A stretch of DNA of 64,000 bases, taken from positions 15,403,501 to 15,467,500 of the forward strand of contig NC_071336.1 of the NCBI RefSeq assembly GCF_027744825.2, given 5' to 3'. This document shows, one piece after another, positions 49,704 through 61,400 of this stretch. Origin of the DNA: Synchiropus splendidus (lineage: Eukaryota > Chordata > Actinopteri > Syngnathiformes > Callionymidae). Within the stretch, counting starts at the first letter, position 1. Every line of letters starts with the position of its first letter. The position numbers and the translations under genes were made by a program. The notes beneath the pieces are model-generated. The model saw only the letters and a program-made list of their open reading frames with translations, searched no databases and was not told where the DNA came from.

Positions 49704-51195
49704 ACTAGGATGCCAAATAAAAAATATAATACAAATAAAAAATGATTATCCAGTCTCAGTGTTCCTCCACTCCCCACAACACACGAGGCACTTTAAGATG
49801 ATTCTAAGTTGGATTTCACACGACCAGAGTAATATGAACAAACCAAGTCAATTTCAATGATTTCACCAGCCAAATAAAAAGGTAACTGCATAAGCCTGCA
49901 GACAATGGTGTGGACTGTATGAGAATTAAGTACATTAAAGGATAAAAATGTTTCAATATAACGTTTATAAATTATTTTCACCTTCAACTGGACCTTATTA
50001 TTTTGCTTTATTTCAATAAAACCCAACATTTTATTGCATAACACAGATGGAGGGAGGGTGTTCTTTGACAAGCTGGGAGATAAGCTGGCTCAGGCGTGCC
50101 TACACCAATGTATATGTATAGCTAAACCTGTTTAAGACCTCAAAAGAGGATTCTCCGTTACTGCCAGTGACCAATAAAGCCAATTAAAAAGAGATGCCAC
50201 TGCGTTGTTGAGCGTTTTTTAACACAAGACTGTGATAAACTAAACACGAATGGTTTCTCTGTTCTGACAATTACATGGGTTTGGACTCATCAAAAGGCAC
50301 AGTTACTAAAAACACAGCAGTGAGGATGTAAACATCTCTTCATGGTGACCTAGATAAGTCTGCCACTAGAGTTTTGAGACACCAGTCTTCTCTGTGTCTA
50401 AGGTCTGCATGGTAAATAAATACAGAAAATACTCCCAGGTGTAATGAACAGACACCTAGGTGACGAAAGTTTTTGGTCGTTTTTAAGCTCCAAATTCCCC
50501 TTTGATGGTTTCCAGCACAGTAAGATAATTGCTATTACGCTGAGCGCACAGATTTTGTTCCAGTAAAGTCAGTTTGATAGCTTTTAATCTCCAGCTGTTA
50601 TAGAAGGCTGTAAGCATCTGTTGGTGCGCATGCGCATTGGATGCCACTTATTGACCCGCGCCGCATCAGAAACAGGAGCCATTAGTGCAACATCGTGACT
50701 CTTCCTGCTTGGATGATGGTGGTGCACCTGTTCTCCCCCCCCAGTCTGCCTCACCCATCCTCCCTCCTCCCTCATGCTGCAATGCACCACCACCCGCTGT
50801 GAAGAATGACCACACGCCTCAACACGACACTGAGGGACAATTAAAGATACATTTCTAGGGCGCCATTTTGTACATTTGTTATGATGGTTAAGGTATGAGA
50901 AAGAGAGGGAGGACGGTCGAGGCCTGAAGCCGGTCAGAGGGACGCGAGGGGCGCAATCAAGGTGACCCACAAATAAACCTCTAAATGGCAACGTCGTTTC
51001 TTCTATTTTCTCAAACAACCTCTGTCGTATTCTTAACGGCACGTTGTAAACCAACGCGATTTACCAGCAGGCGGTTCCAACCCCGGCGGCGATGCTCCAG
51101 CGACGATGTACCGCATAGACAAGAGCGGTTGAGACGATGCCGCCTAAATAATCCCACCATACACCGAATGCAGCGCGAAACACGGACGCCTTTAC
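49704..51195 (-). other. klc2: klc2 first intron, with CpG-rich 5' portion
   Basis: The intron runs from the donor ATGCAG|GTAAAG (49704-51195 side) to an acceptor ATCCTAG near 49705. The part nearer the first exon (50.6-51.2 kb) is CpG-rich and open on the - strand for 156 codons, but nothing there looks like a known protein. The part near 49.7-50.5 kb is AT-rich. Confidence 0.55.
50625..50636. promoter_or_regulatory. NRF1-type palindrome TGCGCATGCGCA
   Basis: A perfect 12-base palindrome matching the NRF1 consensus (YGCGCAYGCGCR), in the CpG-rich 5' intron of klc2, about 560 bases inside from the inferred first exon. It may mark an alternative promoter or an intronic enhancer. Confidence 0.55.
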
Positions 51196-51310
51196 CTGCA
51201 TCGAGGAAGAAGACGATGCTTTAGTCCCTCGAACAACGCAGCAGCGCTCTGTTTTGATCCAAACAAATCTAAGTCAATTGCGCATGAGTGAAGTGTGCTT
51301 CCGGACGGTT
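51196..51310 (-). promoter_or_regulatory. klc2: klc2 non-coding first exon and promoter
   Basis: On the - strand, an ETS-like CCGGAAGC (about 51297-51304) precedes a short sequence ending in a strong donor at 51196/51195 (GATGCAG|GTAAAG). The coding exon has a matching acceptor just upstream of its ATG. The exon holds no klc2 reading frame, so it should be 5' UTR. The exact start is not known. Confidence 0.6.
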
Positions 51311-52470
51311 TTCAGAATAAAGCAAACGCATTACAGCTGCCGTTGCTAACGTAACACAAGAAAAAAGACAATACATTTTTATTGCGATTAAAGACCACAG
51401 ATGTGAAAATGTAGCTCCTGAAAACATTACAGACCATATCGGGTGGGAAATACTCGGCGTTCTGTGTGTTGACTTTTAGGAACACTGTGACTTTTATTTT
51501 GAAAGTTGAAAGTAACGTCAGTATGTTTATCATATCACTGAATCATAGCATCCATCCAATTATAAAAGGCCTATTACTTCAATATGGGCTGATATGATGC
51601 ATTCTGAAAAATCAGAAGTCAGAAGGAAGGTCGAAGGTTTTTAATAAAAATTGCACCAGGGCTTCTGGTAAAAAAAAAAATTGTTTTGGGACTTATATAT
51701 ACACTTTTCGTTTATATTATCTGCCATTACCAATACTCGTTATAATTGTTAATTTTGTTAATTAATTGTTAATATGAAGTGTTTAAATTGTATTTGTTTC
51801 GCAATGCATTTTAATTGACTGCTTTTCCAGGAAAATCCCTGAAAAACGTACATTTATACATATTATGTGAAACCCTTATATCTAATCACATATATTTTAA
51901 CTTACAAAAATAATTGTCAAATCCGATATATTAATGTAATCTTTTTTTTTTTTTTTTTTTTTTTGCAAGGCATGATCTTAGTTATTTCTGCCGTCTTCAT
52001 GTCATGTGGCACCGTGGATAATTGAACTGACCACCACTGAACTAGAGTAACAGAGATCAAGGGAAGCACAGAGGAGAGTGCAGGCAGAGTGGAGCTGGTG
52101 CAGACGACTGACATGGGTGAAGGAAGAGCATCAGCAAGAGTGAAGAGACAGAGAGAGCTGCCATGATGTATGCAAGAGATAAAAGAAAAACAAGAGATAC
52201 AAAGCAAGAGGCTCAGTGAGAGTCAGCGTTGAAGACGCTCAGGTTTTCATTGATAGCCACTAGGAAGGACACGGTTAGAAGCCAGTATATCAGTGGAATA
52301 GCTGAATAGCTGTCATGGAGAAGTTAGGAGATAAAGTTTGGCGACCAAACAGAAGCAGAAAGAAAACAGGTTCATGGGTGTGATAAGAAGAAAGGAACGA
52401 TTCTTAATGGCACTTGGTCATGACTCAGACTGAAACAGAAAGAGACCAACATGTATAAATCAAGGATGTC
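51311..52470. other. klc2-pacs1 intergenic region
   Basis: AT-rich, no gene recognised. A pure T23 run (51942-51964) reads as a poly(A) tail at the end of a - strand segment, which may be the 3' end of a retroposed insertion. No target duplication is evident. Confidence 0.5.
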
Positions 52471-55407
52471 TTTATTTAAAAAAAAATGAAACAGTGAACA
52501 CTTGCACATTCATCCCACATCTGACTGACAAATGTCATCATGAAAAAGCAGTACTACAAAACATCTCAAATAAGAACAAACTCTGATACAATATAATAAG
52601 TACTATTTGGTATGTACAAGCATTATATTCTGTTGTTGTTGTTGTTATAGGCAAAAGGCAAATACACAGAAACAATGTGATGTGCAAAACATTTCCCCCC
52701 CGCAGGTTCACAAGCTCGGGATGTGAGCAGAAGCTGGGATTACTCCTTTTCCTCCTGTTCCCTTGGAGACAGATGGCGACGTTGCAAGCTGTGTGGGTAA
52801 ATATTTTGCCAGAGTTGAGAACAAAGCTTGTGTGAGCCCGGTGATCACTGCTCATACTTCTAGTACACTGCTGACACAGATTATAGATGGACCAGACAGG
52901 CCACTGTTACACTCTCACAAGTACAAGGACACAGGTACGGAGGTACAGGTAGATACACAGGAACAACTTCAACATGTAGCACAACCAGTTCCCAAACAGA
53001 CTGCAGAAAAATGGTGTGAAGGAGGCCAAGATTTGGCTGCAGTGATGACTTATCTATGAAATTAAGGAAAAAAAAATGTGTCTCTGTCATCAGCACCAAG
53101 AAATACTCCCTCAACTGAGAGATACAAATGCACAACTCCTAATATCTTTTTTTAATTTTTCAATCGCAGCCTTAGAAAGACCAACACAAGTGTAGTTAAG
53201 AAGCAAGTATTCAGATGACCATCAACTTCTACAGCCACATGGTATGTAAATAGGTGTTCTACAACACATTTAGACATTTCATAATTTGCGTCATGAACTG
53301 AAAACCACCATGAATGATGAGAAATCTTTAATAGCTATACTTCTCTGATTCTTTTTCCCACCCACATTGCCTTTTTTCTACTTTTGATTGAACTCAAACC
53401 AACAAACCTCAAGCTCATCACCACGCTGGCTCCTCTGAGGGGTCAGGTGAGGTGAAAGAAACAGCCTACCATTATTGCATGTTTAAATATCAGGCAGCTT
53501 CACTAGGAATATGGAGACTTTAAACGGAGACATTAGCAGCTTCTACTCAACTTCACTGTAATAATTAAGCTTTCACGTTGCAGAGAACTCAAAATAGTAA
53601 CCATTTTATTTTCCCACGTTGCATGACAATAGTCACAGTATTTTTGGAGGTAATAGCTTCCTTAACCATTTTGACCTTTAGTTACATCAGCAGATTTTAT
53701 TCACGGTAGTCAAGCCCTTGATTGTCGACAGCAACAAAACAAAAACATTCAAGATAGGAACATCAATCAAGGCTTGTGATTTGTTGGCTATTCGGGAGCA
53801 AACTACAAACTTCAGCTATCTCAAGAGTACAGTGTAAATAAAAGCACAGTGCCACATGTTGGATGAACAGCCCGAGACTATTGAGGAACACTGCAGGCTC
53901 ACAACTGTTGTGATGTCACTTGAACACTGCTATTCCAGTAGTAACGCTGCAGTTTCATATTCTTAACAAGCTAAATCGTTTGACAACATTTCAGTTTAAG
54001 ACACTTACATTTGCATCATGTTAAAATGGAAAAAAAAAAATCTTAATACTTGACAGTAGATGGAGAAAAAATGAGGAGGAGGAGGAGGCCAGGAGAGCCA
54101 GAGACCTTCACGGTTTTAAGTACATTCAATTCCAAACAATTTAGCTCTGAAAAACTTTTGTTTGATTTATATTTGCCTTTTAAAGAGCCACAAAGTAAAC
54201 AACATGATCGCCTTAATGTCTGCAGTCCTAGAATGACACTGTTGACCACACAGTCACAAGCACGAACATATTGCATGCCCTTTGTGACAATGTCTGAAAA
54301 AATGTTTTTTTCTTTTTTTGTAGGAGTGGGAACTTCATTTTTCTGACCACCGTATATCACCACAGACTCACAATAACACACCACTAGTCACCATACAACA
54401 TCTGAGGTTGGGGGAAAATTAAACATTGAAACGCCAAATAGACCGGAAAAAATAAGCGATCATTATCTTTTCTAATTTGATCTGTTCTCGGTGCCAGTTT
54501 AAATGGCTTTTTGCTGAAATCCGTGTCACAATTCGAAATCCAAAATCATAATTACAGACAAAATTCAAACCTGTGGTGCCAGAAGGGTTATGACAATAAT
54601 ATTTTCTCAACTTTATCACAGCTAAATTTCAGCATTTTCAGCAGTTAATATGAAAAAAGACAAACTCCATCAATTGGATTTCACATACAGTGGCAATCAA
54701 AAGACTCAGAAAAATAAACCCTCACTCATCCTCCACTCTGACATTTCTGCATGAAAGTAAATCCAGTTTTAATATTGTTGTCACATAAAGCCATCTACTT
54801 TAAGTTACTTCATATTGATCATTGTACTATTTCTAAAACAGAAATACGATCACTGATTAAAAAAAGAAGACGGGTTAAAATAAACGCCTGGAAGAGAGAG
54901 TGTATATGGGCAGTGGCTGATTCCACTGAGGATGAGTGAGGTGACCTGCGACTGCATTTGTGACAACATTGAAGCCACTGGGGTTTAAACCAAAACCAAA
55001 GCTGCTCTTTTTTTTAAGGTTTCTGGCACATGTGTTGTTACGGCTGAAGCATGCGCTGGTGGATCAGAGGTCATGTTTCTAGAATGAGAGGTGAAGGGAG
55101 AGTTGGCGCATGCTGCTGCATTCCATAAAACGGAAACATAAATGGCAGTAAGCTAATTGTGCTGTTATCCCCTTCGTTACACACACAAACACACACCAAC
55201 ACACACGTTCACGTGTGCATGCACACTCACCACACGCACACGACGACGCACCGAAAGGGGCATTAAAGTGACTAGTAAGAGCGCTGCAAAAACACACATC
55301 ATCTCGCTCCTGAAAGTTAAATAATTAGTGAAAAGGAGTGAATGATGTGGTCTGTCTGCTCTTGGGAAGGCGCTTCCCTCTCCCACCACGTGACAGGAAG
55401 GTCAGCA
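52471..55407 (-). other. pacs1: Probable long 3' UTR of pacs1, poly(A) signal at 52471-52476
   Basis: After the pacs1 stop the sequence is non-coding and AU-rich for about 2.9 kb. TTTATT at 52471-52476 (AATAAA on the - strand), followed by an A/T run, is the most plausible end. The stretch near 55180-55245 carries a CA-rich simple repeat. ORFs here are short and unlike known proteins. Confidence 0.5.
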
Positions 55408-58400
55408 CTAGGAGGCGGCTTTACTGTAGCCGAAAAGTCCAACAGGTAGGTACTTGACATGTGTCGGCCACTGGGCAGCCAGCTGGAAGAACTTGACGTC
55501 ATTCCACTCCACTCCATCGATAGACACTGGAGAGTGACAGAGAAGTTTTAGTCTCATTTTGAGGTGGTTTCTTATGTGAATGCACTTAAAAGAAGGGCGC
55601 CACACAAAAGACTCACCTTTTAGGAAAGTCTGCTGTTGCTTGGCGGAACAAATGAGGCGGCTGATGCCTTCAATGACCTGACTCTTTGAGTCTACGTCCT
55701 TTTCTTTGGGCTTCTTCCCCAGAAAGATGGTGGGCACTGACAAAACCCAAAACATGTTTTATTCGTACAAATCTAGTGCCAACCATGTGGCTTCGCTCAC
55801 CTTTCTTGTTCTTTTCTTTGGTGACCACGGTCATGGCCATGGTGCTGACCTGCGTCTGGGGATCGTTGCTGCCTCCACCTGGCAGCCTGCTGACCTGCAG
55901 GGATCGGAAGGCGCTCTTGAGGGTGTTCTTGCAGCCTGTGTCACGTCGCTCTCCCTCCCGTCGCTTCTCTGCCAGAGAGGCCAGCCAGTAGTCCACCTGC
56001 AGGCCGATGGCGTCCACACCGTGGGACATGCTTGGGCTCCTGCATACGAGGGGTCACACACCAACGTATTCAGTAAATCACAGGACCACAGGCAGAACTC
56101 AGGTCTCAAGCTAAGCATTTTGACGGGAAAGAAGGAGCTAAGACTTTCTTCTATAATTTCTCAAATACTAGTAAGTCGAGAACTCATTACAAAATTCAAA
56201 ATACCCTTGTACTGTCAGGACACTTCCAGTAGAGGGAGAGGAGGGCGGGGTGGCTGCCTCCTTCATCACTCCAGTTGGGGAGCCATGGGAGGGGGGTGAC
56301 GTGGAGGGGACGGCCAAACTTACAGCAACCCCTTCTTCAACATCACCTACGAGAAATGCTCGCATGAGTGAAACCAGAAGGACTCGCAGCAAACTTAGTT
56401 GCAGAACTCACCAGTTGGAGACTGACCAGACTCTATCAGTCCCACTTTCACCACCTGGAATAAACACGACGGCGTTGGGTGATACAAATCTGTCAGCATT
56501 TATTCGCACGTTATCAGAGCCATTTCTCACCCCAATGAAAGGAATGAACTTCTGGTAGGAGTCTTCATCTCGCCTGGCGAATTCAAAACCACAATTAGTC
56601 AAGAAAACAAATGGGGCGTGGGTGACTTTCTTTTCCACTCACATTCTGTGCTTGCATGTGAGCATGGCTTCTGCGATGGGCAGCTGGTGAGTGACCGTGG
56701 CCCCGCTGATGTACTGAGAGATTCTGCCAGCCACGTCCAACTGATCTGAGATGAAGAAAATATGTCTCTGTGTGAGGCTCCACACTGTGACTGCATCTTC
56801 GTGTACATGTGTCATCGATACCTGACTGGGGCGGCTCCGAACGGCTGAACACATCTCTCCATGTGCTGTCCAGGAAGGAGGAGCAGTAGCGGTTGTCAAG
56901 AGCACCCAGGTGCTTAGCAACAGGGTGTGAGCCTGATGACGCAGAGGCAACAGATCATGTCCAGATTAGATTACCAGCGCACCCAAGCGCTCCCTAGACA
57001 GCCAGAGCCCTGAAGCTTCATTGATGTGTGAGAGGTGAAGGTTGACTACATTTGATGCCTGTCACTAAACTTACCAAGTGGGACCACCAGGAAGCGCATG
57101 TGGTTGAGCCAGTCAGATGTCTTGTTGGCCAGCTGGTTGACAAAGAACTGCAGGATGGCTCCCAGGTAACTCTGGCTGCCCACCGCAGCCACTTTAACCG
57201 CCTTGGGCATCGATGAGTTGCAGTTACAGCTGCCATGAGTGAAGGACGAGACATTCTTGTATTAGCAACATCTGTGACAGCGGACTCGGTTTTTAAAGGA
57301 CGAGGAACACAGAGAAGATAGTTGTGAGTGAAGAGGATGCGCAAGGTTAGTTGAGAAGGCTGAATTGTTGCAAGAGGAAATGCCAAAAGACAAAAGGAAG
57401 TATTTCATGTCATTTATTTTCAGCCCAGTTAATCCTGCTCCGGGATAACACAGAGCTTAACATTGTTTCATCAGGAAAAGGGCAGGAAGCATCCCGGACA
57501 GGTCGGCAGTCCATCACACGACAGGCAGACGAGTCGCACACTCACACATACAGACAATACGCATCAAAATTTTTTCCTTCTTTTTTTCCTTTCACTTTTT
57601 GGTCAATACATTGAAGAGTTTCTTTCACTAGCACAAATATGTGTCTTGATGCAGAGAGGTTGTCAAACTAATATTCAGTGAATGCATGCCAAAACTTTCA
57701 ATGTCTCTTGAGTCACTTGGAACCCAAAATATATATAAATGAAATTCTTCACAGAGCACCTCGTCTCATGTCATAAATGATTATTGAACAATGAATAGCT
57801 GCATCACCCAATCTAAATCTAAACATCTTTTCTTTGTTTACCCTGTTTGATATTTCCTTTCTTTTCTACCTCTTTTTCCCCTCTATTATTTTCATCTCGT
57901 AATATATATAATAATTCACTGTCTGTCAAATATATAATCATATTTACTCAACCACCTGACTTTTCCGACAACCAAACTTGAGCTACTTGTATGAAAAACC
58001 CGAAAATTAAATATTACAAAAAAAAAAGAAAGTTTTCACCGACCACTATGGTGCCGTCACAGGCGAGAGAGAGAGAAGGGCGAGCAAGCCTGACACCACA
58101 CACGTCTTAGCTTCTCAGCATTGGCAACATTAGTCGGTCAAATATAAGATGTTGATGCAGCAAACATGTTGCCTCCATCAATACGCATTTAGACAATCGG
58201 ACAATTAAAAGACGAGACAATCACTTGTCACAGTCATTTCATCAACAAATGTGAACTTGGAACTGTCAGTAGCTCAACGTACACACGCGCGCGCGACATG
58301 ATCAAAGAGCACCAAGGAGACTACACTGCTGTTTTGCAGTCACCTTGTCTCATATTTCATCACGCTGTTCTTCACTACAATCATTAGCCGCAACTGGAAT

Positions 58401-61400
58401 GCTAATAAGTCGGCTTCAGCCTCCGCCAGTGAAACACACTCAGTGGGCACCAAGGTTTTCCCCCGTCCGATGGGGTGTGGAGGCAGTAATGTGTTGGAGT
58501 TTCACAACAGTGAACACAAAAGCAAAGCAAATTGTACAAACATTCCTCCTTAAGGTCCGTTTAAGGAACATCTTAAAGGTCAGAGTCCTGCTGAACCGAC
58601 AGTGCTGGGATTTTTCCTGCGTAGGGGGCCCCTATGCTGCTAAAGCCCTGGGGAGAACCCTGGTGACATGGGACGGGCCAAGGTTAAAGAGACCAGTTAC
58701 TAGCCTAGCTGAGGACAAAACTACCCAGACTGCTCGGTGAAAACGTGATAGAAGTCTGTATTCTGGACTACAGGACGAGGGCCCGGAGGAAATACACACA
58801 CAAACGTACTAAGTTCTTGCCAAGTTATATGCCAGTTTTATGAGCTTTTTCCTGAGGAAAAGTCATAAGAACAAAATAGCCTACTGACAGTGAGTTTGTT
58901 TACTGCTGCACTCACACGTTTGATCATGTTGGGTTGGTGTTGGAATGACTGGATGATGCATTCTGCATCACAGCCTCTCTGGGTTGCTAAAGAGCTTTTA
59001 TACGACTGAACTTTTCCTTGTAATCTGGGCGACGGAACATTTAGAATTTTGGGATGAACTATTCACACAGTAAATTATTCAGAGCTCAGACATATTAATG
59101 TGCGGATGATTCTTTGATACAGGATAAACATTACATTAACACCTAAATTCAAAGTGTCAGACGATCCCAGCATGGAACAGGAAAGTGCACTGTAGTATAT
59201 TTATTAAAGATGATGAAACATGAAACACTCACTGGACACATCATCATAATCAATCGCACCATCAAAGAGCAACATACACTACACTGCCAAAAGTATCTGC
59301 TCACCTGCCTTGACTTACATAGGAACTAAAGTCCCATCCCATTCCTGACCCATCGGGTTTACAGCTTCAATTCTTCTGGGAAAGCTGTCCACAAGGTTGA
59401 GGAGTGCGTTTATAGGAATTTTTGACCATTCTTCCAAGAGTGCATCGGTGAGGTCACACACTGATGTTGGTGGAGAAAGGTGTTCTATTGGGTTCAGGTC
59501 AGGACAGTCAAGTTCATCCACACCAGACTCTGTCATCCATGTCTTTATAGACCTTGTGCTCCAAACTGTTCCCACAAGGTTGGGAGTATGGAATGTCCAA
59601 AATGTTTTGGTATCCGGAAGCATTCAAAGTTCCTTTCAATGGAACTAAGAGGCTAAGCCCAGAACCTGGAAAACAACCCCACTCCATAATTCCTCCCCCA
59701 CCAAATTTCACACTTGGCACAGTGCAGTCAGCAATGCACCGTTCTCCTCCAAACCCACACTGGTCCATCAGATTTCCATATGGAAAAGTGTGATTCATCG
59801 CTCCAGAGAAGGCATCTCCACTGCTCTATAGTCCAGTGGCGGCTGCTTTACACCACTGTATCTGGCACTTTGGAGTGCACTTGGTGATGTATGGCTTGGA
59901 TGCATCCGCTCCGCCATGGAAACCCATTCCATGAAGCTCTCTCCGTACTGTACTTGGGCTAATCTGAAGGCAACGTGAAGTTTGGAGCTCTGTAGCGATT
60001 GACTGTGCAGAAAGTCAGCGACCTCTTTGCACGATGCGCCTCAGCATCCGCTGACACTCTCCGTCAGTTTATATGGCCGACCACTTTGTGGCGGAGTTGC
60101 TGTTGTTCCAAACTCTTCCATTTTCTTATAATAAACCCGACAATTGACAGTGGAATATTTAGGAGTGAGGAAATTTCACAACTGGATTTGTTGCACAGAC
60201 GGTCCATTCTTTCACAAAACTAGGTCCTTGATTTGGTGCACCTGTGACCAGGCCAAGTTATCAGGACACCTGATTCTGATCATTTGGATGGGTGAGCAAA
60301 TGCTTTCGGTAATAATAATGTAAGTCATACTAATGAAACTACACATCATCCTATCTATTCATTAAAAGGCATTTAAGTTGTATATTTTCACCATCTGAGG
60401 CGATCAAGCAAGCAGAAGACACAAGTGTTTATGCAGATGTTATATTTGGGTATTAACAGCCAAGAAAGACCTGATGTCTGCAGCAACTGACAAGTGAAAG
60501 GTCAACGGGAGGGAATAAATAGAGAGAATGTAAAGCTTGGGGCAGAGTGAGAAAGAAGATGAGTCACAGCACAAACCAAAAGCATGTGGCATAGACACTG
60601 TGGGTGCGTGCGTGCGTGTGTGTATGTGTTAAAAGAAACTCACAACTTCTGTATCCGAGTGAGTACAGCAGACAGTACCGCCTGGATCTCAGCCTGAGAG
60701 CACGTGCAGACCACTGGGTGTCGCTGTACCTGCAGCTGCTCCACCACATACTGCAACACAGAAGAGTCACGTCTGCTAGGACCGTATTATTTTTCCTGCT
60801 TGTCCCTAATTGACAGATAGAATTACCTGTCCCTGCCAGTCTGTGCCATTGACCAAAATGAGGCTCTCGGGCAGGGCTGAGTCTGACAGCAATATCTGGT
60901 TCAGCTGGTCGTACACTGCTTTCCTCAGGACCTACGCACAGACACACACCAACACAGAGAACAAAATCAGCCGACAGCAATTGAGTTACTCTTCAGGTGA
61001 CTCACCAGGACATACATTATTCATTTCTGCGCTCCAGGCGACTTAGATTAGGAAGGATGCGTCTGTTTGTATGCACGTGTGTGTGTGTGTGTGTGTGAGA
61101 CAGACAACAAAGACATCTTTTTTTAAACATTAATCCCCCTGTGGAACGTTGCAACAAGCTGATTACTCTCTGTTTGCCAAGACAAAGCGGCACCACAGCT
61201 TACAATATCGGCGGAAAGAATGAACATACGTTCATCAAAATGCTAAATCATGATGTACTGGTTGGCACGGTTACCGGTGTGCTGTGTCCAAGCTCGGGGG
61301 ATCTCTCCGAGTCAGAGCTGTTGGTCCGTTCACTCAGGGGTTTGGACAGTTGCCTCTCCTTCATGGGGGTGCTGCTCCTCTTCTGTCGCGGCGTGTGACT

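Larger units (their letters stand above)
57230..60643 (-). other. pacs1: Large pacs1 intron
   Basis: A 3.4 kb intron, mostly AT-rich. It contains a fish interspersed-repeat fragment near 57.5 kb and a Tc1-like transposon remnant at 59.3-60.3 kb, listed separately. No exon or nested gene recognised. Confidence 0.7.

Noticed and set aside
50584..51054. 156-codon ORF on the - strand in the klc2 first intron
   Set aside because: Its composition reflects CpG-rich DNA, no family resemblance, and it does not join klc2 in frame.
55686..56299. 197-codon + strand ORF
   Set aside because: It lies antisense to three pacs1 coding exons that are well supported by family match and splice phase.
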